A stretch of 64,000 bases of DNA from Bugula neritina. Its lineage: Eukaryota > Bryozoa > Gymnolaemata > Cheilostomatida > Bugulidae. The notes beneath the pieces are model-generated. The model saw only the letters and a program-made list of their open reading frames with translations, was not told the DNA's origin and searched no databases. The stretch lies in contig OZ037768.1 in assembly GCA_964035545.1 (NCBI GenBank), forward strand, positions 18,517,700-18,581,699. The letters are read 5' to 3'. A program made the position numbers and the translations under genes. Within the stretch, counting starts at the first letter, position 1; the number at the start of each line of letters is the position of its first letter. Of this stretch, positions 51,126-59,242 are shown one piece after another.

Positions 51126-53457
51126 ATGATATGCAGCATATAAATAGCAAATATATTAATAGTGGTTAGCATAAGCAATCATAAAGTGTATAAGAATCAT
51201 ACAGATAGTATATTAAACTAGCTGACATACTGCTTGCACTCAGATATAGCTGATTGCATCATCTTAATAAAATATTGATTAATATTATAATTATCATTCA
51301 TATTGCAATTTTAATTAAAGTAAATTCTTAGCCCTCCATTATTCACTGAGTGATAGGACACCATACCAAGTTTTACAGACTTAATCCTTGAATATTAAAA
51401 TATAGAATGTCTGTGTTAATGTAATCTTCTCACAAGAAGGCAATAGAAATATTGTATAAAACACTTGAATATATTTGACATCTAGGTAAAGAATTTAAAT
51501 TCTCACCAGTTATCAGAAAGCTTTGAGTTGCAGACCTCAAGTGCCAGTGCATAACTTAAATCTCCTTCTAATTACAGATGACAACAAAACCAAATCAGTT
51601 TTATACAGGTTGTTAGTTATTGTTAGTTATTATTCCCTACCTGCCCCATGAAACTCCATGATGTGTGGGGACTTAGACTCGGCTGCACCTGTGTCCATAT
51701 TGACGTCAAGTTTCTTCCTCCACCGATCAGTGAACTTCATTCTCTTCTCTCTCGGGATGTATGAGCCGTGCCACAGTGACTTCATCATGTAGTCAACGTT
51801 TGTTAACAGCTGGCCTATCTAAAGCCACAAATATAAAGTTATTGCATTTAAAAACCCTTATTAAACATAGAAAGAATAACATTCCTTGTTTGCTTAATGG
51901 TAAGAAATTTAGTTATGATTATAAATTAACATGACTACTGTAATAAATATTCAATCGGGCTGTAATTATTAAAACACTCATCAGCTTTAAATCTAAATGT
52001 GGAAGAAATTTTAATATAGTGCAACTCAAAGTTTCGAACACAGCAATGAGAATTTAAGTTACCGATAGCAATTATATATTTGTACATCTATAACAACATA
52101 TGTTGACATTCCAATCCTCGGTAGCATTTAAACAAATCTTGACTAACTTTGGTGTCTATATAGGCTGGTGGAAGCAGCACACTCGTACTGCAATCAAAGT
52201 TAGATTCTAAAGAGATATTTGGAACTTGGTTAAGTAGAAATATTCCAATAGTGAGTTCTCTAATTATCTGGTGAATCACTCTAAAGTCATATTTGTCACA
52301 GCCTTCCTCTTCCGGTATCTAAATACCAACATAAATGTTTTAAATAAACAACTTATAGGTGAAGGAAACTCAGTAAACTTAACAAAATAATATCATTCAA
52401 AGTATATAATCACTATCTTTCCATAGATCAATCTCAGTTTGATCTCCGCCAGAACTGAGTTCAAGCTGAACAAACGGACCAGCTCAGATCGACTGAGATC
52501 GATCTTTGATATCTTTCCATAGATCGAACTGGCCGAGATCGATCTGAGATCAATCCACGGAAAGACAGTGATTATACCAGTATAGTATGATATAATATGC
52601 AATACAACATACTACAAAAATGCTTACTATTGGTACTGTTATTATTTACTTTACATTCTGACATTGACACACCAACAGCACATTACAAAAACAAGGAGAT
52701 AATATTTTTGTTCAAAACAAAGTAACAAATCACCAAAGTATAATTCAGTTCGGACTTACCAATATCCAACAATGACTAGTTTTCAGTGGGGTAAGTTGAC
52801 TAATGAGACCACCAGGTGGCTCTGTGGGTATTTTATAATCATCTACACTCAGCATCCAATGATTCTGCAGATATGACAGACACTCCTGGGTCTCATAACG
52901 GTCTAGACTATTGAACAATGTTGAAGTTGTCAGTTTTATCCTGGCGTCATAGACGGCTGAAATATTAAGTCATTCTTATTATAAAACTACTTTTAAATAA
53001 CGTATTTAAAAGCAATATTTTTTCAAAAAATAACATTTTTATATCAAATAATTTTGCTAAAAATGTTGCTTAAAAATTGACAAAAAAACTAACATAATTG
53101 TATTGCCAGTGTTTACAATGAAACTAATTTCCCAAAAAGAGGTTTTTAAATTGAAAACAGTTAGAAAAGAAATAACTATCACAAGCCTTTCACAAAAAGA
53201 ATTGCATTTTTGTAATATATTCAAACTAAAAACAAGCTATGAGTACAAGAAAATTATACAATCTAGATAAGACATTGTCTTGTACTTAAAAGCAAAATAA
53301 ATCAGTTATTCCTTATACTTTCAAATAAAAGAAAGAAAGAAGTTCATCTTACGTGACATCTGATCATCGCCATTTGCTTCAACCTTGTCCATAGTGACAG
53401 TGACTGGCCTTTCTTCACTCAAAACTGCATGTATAAGTGCACGCCAATTCCTTCCAT
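27608..53457 (-). CDS. ANKAR: ankyrin and armadillo repeat-containing protein (ANKAR-like), 5' exon missing
   Basis: Exons, N to C: 53457-53353, 52956-52760, 52318-52148, 51818-51641, 50980-50884, 50488-50302, 49237-49087, 46346-46242, 45150-44979, 44676-44604, 44482-44228, 42890-42864, 41828-41676, 39416-39347, 39146-39105, 38169-38062, 37347-37146, 36845-36637, 35912-35808, 35212-35120, 34979-34810, 34251-34098, 33507-33414, 33161-33014, 32841-32688, 32494-32333, 32001-31895, 31588-31466, 30505-30347, 29573-29456, 29091-28785, 28435-28389, 27741-27608. All phases join without a stop, giving about 1,525 residues; human ANKAR has about 1,430. The order of N-terminal domain, ankyrin repeats, then a long armadillo array identifies the family. 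The first exon enters in phase 1, so at least one 5' exon with the ATG is not found. Function is poorly known; protein-protein scaffolding is inferred from the repeats. Introns hold SINEs, a hAT-like element, MITEs and splice-site tandem arrays. Confidence 0.9.
29192..29384 (-). mobile_element. tRNA-derived SINE copy (degraded)
   Basis: On the minus strand it begins GCAGCCGTGGTCTAGGGGTT and has GGGTTCGAACCCC as box B. The body and tail (TTATAGTCAC and the pairing around AATCCTTAGCCTGCTTTGA) match the copy at 11508-11724 with many substitutions. It lies in the intron between exons 30 and 31 of the ANKAR-like gene. Confidence 0.8.
29758..29934. mobile_element. foldback/MITE element (177 bp)
   Basis: The left end GGTAATAATGGCACAAGCGG and the right end, reversed, GGTAATAAAGGCACAAGTGA are inverted copies of about 33 bp. 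The centre is rich in CCCAAA/CCCTAA. It is non-coding and intronic in the ANKAR-like gene. No target duplication was recognised. Confidence 0.6.
32213..32318. repeat. minisatellite next to donor of ANKAR-like exon 26
   Basis: Units related to ATACTGACACATTAGA and ACATGCTGATACATTAG are repeated about six times, ending 15 bases from the splice donor at 32332. Here the donor itself is not copied. Confidence 0.75.
34252..34337 (-). repeat. ANKAR: 20-bp tandem repeat containing the splice acceptor (5 copies)
   Basis: On the minus strand the unit is close to ATTACAGTTATGTTCTGCAG. It is repeated about five times, and the last copy is the acceptor used by exon 22 (first coding base 34251). Four upstream copies keep the TGTTCTGCAG or near-identical core and so are potential competing acceptors. 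Confidence 0.9.
34579..34810 (-). repeat. ANKAR: 21-bp tandem repeat containing the splice donor (about 11 copies)
   Basis: The minus-strand unit is close to GTAAGTGCTATACTATCTCT plus G. It begins at the true donor of exon 21 (CTG|GTAAGT, intron starts 34809) and continues for about 230 bp. The copy next to the exon is divergent; the rest are close. Six extra copies keep a GT donor, three have AT. The unit equals seven codons, and the exon frame stays open through the array as repeats of VSAIPPL/VSAILSL. Confidence 0.92.
35216..35380. repeat. TGTATACACTG-type repeat before ANKAR-like exon 20
   Basis: Interleaved palindromic units around GTATACACTGTA and ACAGTGTATATACAGTG lie immediately upstream (minus strand) of the acceptor at 35213. 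The self-complementary units could fold into hairpins. Confidence 0.65.
35440..35530 (+). mobile_element. SINE 3' fragment
   Basis: CCATTGG...AAATCCTTAGCCCATTTGAA...AGGGGTTCTCACAGGGAT matches the body and tail of the SINE at 11508-11724. The tRNA-like head is absent or unrecognisable. Confidence 0.6.
36637..41828 (-). CDS. ANKAR: ANKAR-like gene, ankyrin-repeat block (exons 13-18)
   Basis: Ankyrin-type helices appear as YGLSLIHHAAMNNRPQ (exon 13), GPTALHLAARCGSLDAVACL and GWAPIHQAAFYNHVPVIKML (exon 17), and NTPMLLAASSGALESVCCLI and QQNLIHLATLRFHTNVLDYF (exon 18), which makes about five repeats. Exons 15 and 16 (39146-39105 and 38169-38062) insert an acidic Ser/Asp-rich linker between the first two repeats and the rest. 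A 27-nt microexon (42890-42864, LERRLSQEM) precedes the block. A hAT-like element sits in the intron directly after exon 13. Confidence 0.88.
39490..39885. repeat. degenerate ACTACA/CACTAT simple-sequence region
   Basis: About 400 bp with irregular ACTACACTA, TACATAC and ACACTACA units. The plus-strand open frame here (His/Tyr/Leu/Thr-rich) reflects this composition and is not a gene. Intronic in the ANKAR-like gene. Confidence 0.6.
39894..41654. mobile_element. hAT-like DNA transposon, non-autonomous (1,761 bp)
   Basis: The ends are CAGGGATGTAGTGG and CCACTACATCCCTG, a perfect 14-bp inverted repeat. A perfect 8-bp target duplication, CATACTAC, flanks it at 39886-39893 and 41655-41662, which with CAGGG ends is the hAT signature. 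Subterminal hairpins are visible (CCCATACGCCGTATGG; near the other end a strongly GC-rich stretch at 41538-41625). No transposase motif was seen. The interior includes a block (about 39990-40265) shared with 57790-57960 and 61370-61680. The element sits in an ANKAR-like intron, 20 bp from the donor of exon 13. Confidence 0.9.
43220..43445. repeat. TATAGCATATAG tandem repeat
   Basis: About 225 bp of imperfect 10-20 bp units around TAGTATAGCATATAATATAG. The Tyr/Leu/Met-rich open frame on the minus strand is produced by the repeat. Intronic in the ANKAR-like gene. Confidence 0.85.
43841..44169. repeat. 73-bp direct duplication enclosing MITE-A copy 4
   Basis: The segment 43841-43913 (TTATATTTAAAATATACAGC through CTTATCAGGGTTAT) recurs at 44098-44169 with a few differences. 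MITE-A lies between the two copies. The arrangement suggests a tandem duplication with the element inserted in or near one copy, or a duplication associated with its insertion. Confidence 0.8.
43928..44091 (+). mobile_element. MITE-A copy 4 (best preserved)
   Basis: TAGGTGCAGTAACGGAGAAA at the left end and, reversed, TAGGAGCAGTAGTGGAGAAA at the right end form an inverted repeat of about 25 bp. The 164-bp element has no open frame of note. Confidence 0.8.
44228..53457 (-). CDS. ANKAR: ANKAR-like gene, N-terminal domain block (exons 1-11)
   Basis: About 563 residues with no ankyrin or armadillo signature. Recognisable family-type stretches are VIHQIIRELTIGIFLLNQVP and LLPPAYIDTK in exon 3, joined in phase to IGQLLTNVDYMMKSLWHGSY in exon 4, then FMGHAEDMTMRMTVFLNSAQ in exon 6 and ICILMTLSNMLCYYPLILEA in exon 11. 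The donor of exon 3 is GTTAGT at 52147. Exon 7 (49237-49087) and exon 9 (45150-44979) end or begin in tandem-repeat sequence. The arrangement resembles the N-terminal half of vertebrate ANKAR; the comparison is from memory of the family, not a search. Confidence 0.85.
45151..45400 (-). repeat. ANKAR: tandem repeat including the splice acceptor of ANKAR-like exon 9
   Basis: On the minus strand, units of about 21 bp around CTACTGTTGCTATGGGTTA run for 250 bp up to the acceptor CTGTTGCCATAG used by exon 9 (first base 45150). Several copies preserve GTTGCTATAG or ACCATAG, which resemble the acceptor. Confidence 0.8.
45621..46033. mobile_element. Harbinger-like MITE with long inverted ends (413 bp)
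   Basis: The ends GCCTAGGACCACACTGTGCA and, reversed, GCCTAGGGCCACACTGTGCG continue as inverted copies for about 75 bp, both reaching AGCAAAGGTGTCCACTGTA. TTA flanks both ends (45618-45620 and 46034-46036), matching the 3-bp TWA duplication of PIF/Harbinger elements. No coding region. Intronic between ANKAR-like exons 8 and 9. Confidence 0.8.
48890..49110 (-). repeat. ANKAR: duplication spanning the donor of ANKAR-like exon 7
   Basis: The exon end and intron start at 49087 (minus: CCCCCACTACTTG|GTATGG, then TTTTCATTATCTA) recurs about 110 bp further on as CCCCACTACTTG|GTATGAG and TTTTCAGTATCTA. Palindromic GGGTAGTAACTTGCTACCC units lie between. The first GTATGG is the donor chosen because the phase fits exon 8. 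Confidence 0.78.
49300..49449 (-). mobile_element. SINE copy lacking most of its tRNA-like head
   Basis: On the minus strand it reads from box B (ATGGGCTCGAACCCC) through GAAGAGCATCCGGTCATAAT, AAGTCCTTAGCCCACTTAAA and GGTTTCTCACAGGGACAGGG. It is the same family as 11508-11724; box A is missing. Intronic in the ANKAR-like gene. Confidence 0.8.
50735..50749. repeat. homopolymer G run (15 G)
   Basis: An uninterrupted G run after CCGGGC in an AT-rich intron of the ANKAR-like gene. It could form a G-quadruplex on the plus strand and its length is likely to be unstable or misread in sequencing. Confidence 0.9.
51025..51125. repeat. (CA)n/(TA)n microsatellite
   Basis: A short CA tract followed by about 80 bp of nearly pure TA, ending about 45 bases from the acceptor of ANKAR-like exon 5. 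The Ile/Tyr open frame over it is an artefact. Confidence 0.95.
52407..52574. mobile_element. palindromic MITE with TA target duplication (168 bp)
   Basis: The left end TAATCACTATCTTTCCATAG and the right end, reversed, TAATCACTGTCTTTCCGTGG are inverted copies of about 30 bp. The inside is also self-complementary (GATCGACTGAGATCGATC), so most of the element folds on itself. TA flanks both sides, as in Tc1/mariner-derived MITEs. Intronic between ANKAR-like exons 2 and 3. Confidence 0.8.
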
Positions 53458-56400
53458 CTAAAGTATAATACAGTAGCTATAGCACTCACTTATATAGCAA
53501 ATATAATACTAATCATTTGTCTAAGTGCTTCTTTCCAAAGTTATAGTTGAAAACGTCAATAATTTTTGTCAAATGCTGATAATCAACACTGAAAGCATGC
53601 TGAAATTTAAAAAACCAAATAGTTATTTTGACTTTAAAAAAAATAAAAGCAAAGTTAAATGTTCAGCACTAAAATTAAAATAATTATGTTATTTTTTGTA
53701 AAAATATTACATTTAATACGTATTAGTCAGATTATTTTATAAATACCTAGACTTTAAAATTTGCTTTCTATCTAGATTAAAAAGAATAATAATTTTTTAA
53801 GTACAACAATTAAGCTACTAGTTTTATTTGACAGTTATGGTCTTTGTAAATTTTTGACAAGCGATTGCAAAATAATTTTTACCTCTAAAGTTATTTCAAA
53901 TGTATATATTTACATAAACATTTTGTTATGTATATTACATATACATTGTACAACTAAAAGTTTTAAAATGCAAGCTGCGACAAAAAGTACATTGATATAT
54001 TTATATTAAATAAGGTTGATCATAAACTTTTACATTCTATCTAATAGTAAACATAACAACAGCTGAAACACACAAAAAATATTTTTAGTAACTGCATTAC
54101 AAATGTCATGCAAATATAAATCACTACAAATTATTTAAAATATAATTTTATTGTGCATTACAAATCTGCAAACATGTATATTCGTATTTAAAAACAACTC
54201 AATCTCAAATGATAAACTAGCAATTTAAATGTAACTTCAAAAAAAAATAATAGAGAATTAGATAATCATCTCTACTTCAAACTTAAATGGTTATAAATAC
54301 TTGAATAGTGAACAATTGCTGAAATTAAAAACCGTGAATGAGTGAGTCATTACTGATCACCACAGTAAATTAACCATCATAGTTATGATACATTGATAAT
54401 TATGATGATTGTTGATGCCCAAGAAATTAATCGTACTACTAATATTGATATATAAAAGGGAAAAGCAAATGTATTTATATAAACATTATAGATACATTGC
54501 ACAGATTTACAGTGGACACTGCTATCCGTCAATTTACAGTATGAGTACTGAGTATGCCACTGACAGTGATAGTTTTTTTAAATGTATAATTAGTACTTTT
54601 ATATAATGAATAGCCAACACTCTACAGGTGCACAAGTGGTAATTGCAAAATAAAATGATAAGTTTAGTTATTCTTATATACCATACTGATAAATAACTAA
54701 AGTCTAAAAATGATACTTATACTTAATCTTATAACTATAGACTTAAAACTACAACATGTTGGAACTGGTCATAGTCATAGTGATGCTGTAGTAGACCTAA
54801 CTATAGCTTGCAAAGATTACATTTACTGTCATTACTTGTTATTATATCTGTTTTACTTTTTGTAATTGATTTACAGCAACAATAAAAAAATAATAATACT
54901 AACAATAATAATAGCAATAGTACAATTATTATAATAATAAACATTATTACTATTAGACAAAATATGTCTACGGCCATGTCACGTTGAAAAAACTAATCCT
55001 CGTCCGATCACTGAAACATAATTCTTATTCTAAATTATCACGCATTACGATTATCATTATTTATCATAATCATAATGATAATGATTATAATAATAATAAT
55101 AATAATAATCATGTAGAATCTATATTTTATAAAAAAAAATACATAGTCATATAACCAATATATTAAATGTTGCCTTATTCTATGATAAAATAGTGTAAAT
55201 AGTAAATACAAAAACGTTTTCCAAATGTTATCGATTTTCGCGTTCGAGCACTTTAAACCACTGACAGTGCTCTGGTTGCCATAACGCTTATTAAATGAGC
55301 CTCGATATGGAAAAAATTAAGAACTGTAAATATTGTCGTCGCTGTTGCAGCAGGTCGTTATTTTCAATCACAGGAATAAAATTATTTTCGATAACATTAC
55401 CGACCTTTTTAATTAATCAGCGTCTGTATAGTAGATAACTCTACAGTACAGAAAAATGTACATTCCAAGGCATTACAATAACATCCAGCTTGGTATAGTA
55501 TAATCATTCCTGTCCTTTTACAGTAGAGAATTTTAGGCCATAAATTTGTATGTATGTGAAATCTGACTGAAGCATATTTACCCAGGTGTTTAACAGCTGC
55601 TGTAATATGAGACTATAAACATTTTTATCGGAAATTTTCATCTTGTGAACTCTGTACTTATGGAAAACTCAAATGAAATTGCCGAAAAAGAATTAAGTAT
55701 GTAAATATTTGGGTTTTTCATTAAAACAGACCTAAGGCATTAATATTACTATCAATAGCATTTTGTAAACACAACCATAACACATGACCCTTAAAATGTT
55801 GATCATAATGTAAAACTGCTAACTGTATCGCCATTTGCATTCTTCAATTATGTGCATGTATAACTATTTTCCCCTCTAAGAAACTTTCAACACTGCAGTA
55901 TAGAATAAAATCTTTATTTTGTAAAATTCTGTGTTTCATCATAATTGTAGGATCCAAACTGATACAGAACATTTTTAAAACATAAATTCTATTTTTAGAA
56001 TATTAAAGCTGATTAGGTTACTGTAAAACTTGAAATCTAACAATGAGCAATTTTAAAATCTTTAAAAAGTTTTCGTCCAACAGTAAAACATGCATTAAAA
56101 ATACAAAGCATTTAATAGCTATTGAAAAATAAAAATTTTGCTTCAATCTTTTTTATAACATCTTTTGGTACAAATCCATAATATTCGGTGCTTTCTTTTC
56201 TTAGTAAAGTATTTGAAGCAAATTAATGAATTATTCTATAATAGTTTGTATATAGGTACACAAACCACGCTTTGCTGCAGTTATATCAAATAATATATTG
56301 ACAATTATTATGCTTATGTTATTTTTTTATTCATCACAGTAATCTCAAACTAATAAGTTACAAATAAACATATACAAGGTGTTTGTGAATTTGGTGGAGA

Positions 56401-57098
56401 ATAGATTAGAAAGCTTATAATTAAGAGAGAATAATTTGAAAGGATGGATTTTTATAAATTTGCTCTCTTTTGATAGAAACTTTAGTGCTATATAGTGCTC
56501 ACAAGTTTATTAAAAAACATAAGTAAAACACAAACAATATAATATCTGTAGATGAGTGGCAGAATACTTTTTAAGAGTTGAACGTCGACTGGCTTATTGG
56601 GCAAAACAAGAAATTGTTCAACAAAGCGTTATTACATTGAAGAGAGGTTATAGATTTGATGCTTTGTGCAATTTTTATTTAATTTAAGTAGTTTTAAGAA
56701 GTAAGTAAAGTGTGATTTCAAAATTTTAGTAATGATCAGCTAGTTAAAAACAAAATACACTCAATTACACAGCAGCTAAAGTCATGCAAGCATAAGTATT
56801 ATACTATTCAATGCACATCAAACTATAATTAGTAGTATTGATGAAAAAAATAAATGCAATATTTGTGTTCTGCTTGTTTTATATCACAGGCTACAAAATC
56901 TGAAGTTAAAACAAAACTAGATTTACAGGTTTTCTAAAAATAAAGCAAAAAGATGTTGTAAGAAAATAAACAACACAACCTAGAAGGGTGCCCAAAAATA
57001 ATATGTATTCTTCATAATATTATAATGCCACATGTATATGTGTATAAATGTTACAGACATATGCATACAGTACAGTGTTTCTGGTTGTTTAAGTATCT
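53458..57098. other. AT-rich region upstream of the ANKAR-like gene
   Basis: It should contain the missing 5' exon(s) and promoter of the ANKAR-like gene. I could not identify an ATG exon ending in phase 1. A CpG-containing patch at 55220-55400 stands out against the AT-rich background and is the most likely promoter area, but no TATA or exon can be assigned. A (TAA)n tract lies near 55087-55110. Confidence 0.4.
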
Positions 57099-57589
57099 TT
57101 ATTTATCAAACTGCAGATCATCTTCTTCCTTGTTGCTCTCTGAAACAAGAGGATTTCGATCAGGCTGAACTTTGCCATCAATAAAACACTCTTCACCTGC
57201 AGTAACCAGGTAGCTCAAATAATGCTTTAAAATACAACATTGTATAAATCACATCAATCCTTTTCCTGTTTAAAATGCTGGCATAAAAATATAATTTAGT
57301 ATTATAGTGAGCATATAGTTTCACACAAGTGAAAACACTGAAAATCGGTTTTTAATATCCCACAAATGTTTACACGTTACACTAGATTACCACCAACCTA
57401 TATGCACTTTTATACAGAGTCTATTAGTAAAGTAGGTGACAATGGAATATTAAAAAAACATGGGAAGATGACTCTAATTATGAATAGTTTTATTTTCATA
57501 AAGAAATAACTGTTTTGAATAAATTAACTTACCAAAAGCAGGATTTGCTCTGTTATTTACTTGACGATTGTTGTTTCCTTCATTATCAC
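57099..57589 (-). CDS. two terminal exons of an unidentified gene
   Basis: Minus-strand exon 57589-57533 (DNEGNNNRQVNNRANPAF) has CAG acceptor and GTAAG donor. It joins in phase 1 to 57196-57099 (GEECFIDGKVQPDRNPLVSE, then an acidic end DDLQFDK and TAA). The hydrophilic, Asn-rich sequence with NPAF looks like the cytoplasmic tail of a membrane protein, but that is a guess. No upstream exon was recognised between 57590 and 64000; they may lie beyond the window, which would put the plus-strand gene at 59243 inside its intron. It could also be fortuitous. Confidence 0.4.
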
Positions 57590-57789
57590 CTGCAAGCACA
57601 AAGTCAGTTATGCTCGGCTGATGATGCTTTCAAATATCAATTAATTGATATCCTTGAATGTTTCGAAGGGATCAAAATTTTAGTTTTTATAAGCTGTTTG
57701 CATGAGGAATATTGTATCACATTATATATACATATAATTAAAATACAGTGTATAACTATAATTGCTGACTAGCAACCAAAATATGTGAT

Positions 57790-57960
57790 TGTAAGTACAC
57801 AGGATAGTTAAGGGCATCCTCCACATAAATATGATGAATTTGTAGTCTCAGTTCTTAATTATTATTTCTCTGTGGGTGGTGTGCGTGTTGCCTACTAATC
57901 ATAATATAGCATGAGGTTTAGCCGTGACCAATAAACAGCCACATCTACTAGAGCTGCACC
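57790..57960 (+). repeat. fragment of a second interspersed repeat family
   Basis: ACAGGATAGTTAAGGGCATC and TGTGGGTGGTGTGCGTGTTG match blocks inside the hAT-like element (about 39990-40160) and the element at 61331-62363. In the hAT copy the stretch TAGTTCAATGGTTAGGGCAT resembles a tRNA 5' half, so a second tRNA-derived SINE is possible. Confidence 0.55.
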
Positions 57961-59242
57961 TCTTCGAATTATTATTATTTGTGCAGTCAATGTTGAGTTT
58001 GCTCAGTGTCTGTGGTTAATTATCATCAATTTATCACAGGCTGCATGTATTACAACATGGCATTCTCTTCTCATCAAGTTACAGCTCAATAATAAGCCTA
58101 CTATTTGGTGATTGAAATTATATCAATTTAAATTATTATTTTTTACCCAGTTGGATTACAGAAGCCCTCAATACTTTTTTAATCTCGTTACCTTTTGGGA
58201 AATTGTTTCAGAATGGCTATGTAACAAATAATCTAAATTGTACTCCCTTTTAAACTAAGGTTGAGATCATTGACTATTAGCTTTCTATCCATAGATGCCA
58301 TTGGCATGACTGTAACACTTTCTGTGAGAGAAGGCAGTTCTAGTTCTACATCTTTTTAATCAAAGCAGCAAATAGTGATGATATGACTCATCAAACACAG
58401 TGGCCCTGCTTAGTAAGGTAGCATTGTGAAAAATACCAATATGAGAAATATAGTATGGTTATGAGTTTATGGCTAATTTCTATCCCAAACATACATATAC
58501 AATGCATATTTTAGATTAACGTTTTATTTTGCTATCTATACTACAGATTTTTCAAAGCTGTTTAGTGTAAGGCAGTGTACTATATTATATTTTAAAGAAC
58601 CTTTCTATTGAACGGGGATGCAAGGATGTTTTATGGCCTTGTGACTACATCACTTCATAATCAATTATCTGTTTTAACATTTAACTAGTGTAGTGAAAAT
58701 AATAAATAACATACTGGAGCCACTTGAACCTTGTAAGAAGCTCACTTCAGTGATGGTAGTTTACTTGTTAATTGGTAATTTAACTAGGTTGGTGCGTCTA
58801 CGCACTATAATAGAGGGAATTTAGGAATTTAAGTCATGGGTGCTTAGGTTAAAATATCAAAAATTTTAATTGATATAAAAATAAAAAATGCAAAACTTAA
58901 ACTAATGCTAATCAACAATGCTTATATATAAACTTTCCATTATAAAACTTGTTGCCCAAATTTGGAATTAAACCACAGACATTTGGTTTTTAAGCTGATG
59001 AGCTATGACAGTCACATCAAAACTTCTAAATTCTGCCTTAACCCATTGTGGTCATACAATTAGCTCGGGTGCTGTTTTCGATAGCTACAATTAATATTTG
59101 CTACAGCCAGACCCACACAACCTGTTGTTTTTGTGGTTGCATTACGTAGGAGCAGTTGCTGCTTGGAATTACTAAAATACAAAAATTGCGCCTTTTCTGA
59201 CTCAGTGCAGGGTTATTCAGTTCAGTTACAAACAAGATAGCC
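57961..59242. other. intergenic region and 5' flank of the 59.2-kb gene
   Basis: No exon recognised. The last 200 bases before the ATG at 59243 are less AT-rich and probably contain the promoter and leader, but no TATA box is evident. Confidence 0.45.

Noticed and set aside
50956-51150. Open frame of Ile/Tyr repeats
   Set aside because: Translation of a TA microsatellite.
54950-54990. Candidate first exon of the ANKAR-like gene (minus ATG near 54974)
   Set aside because: It runs into low-complexity TTA/ATT codons with no donor in phase 1.
55297-55440. Small plus-strand frame MSLDMEKIKNCKYC...
   Set aside because: 47 codons, no donor that joins another exon and no recognisable family.
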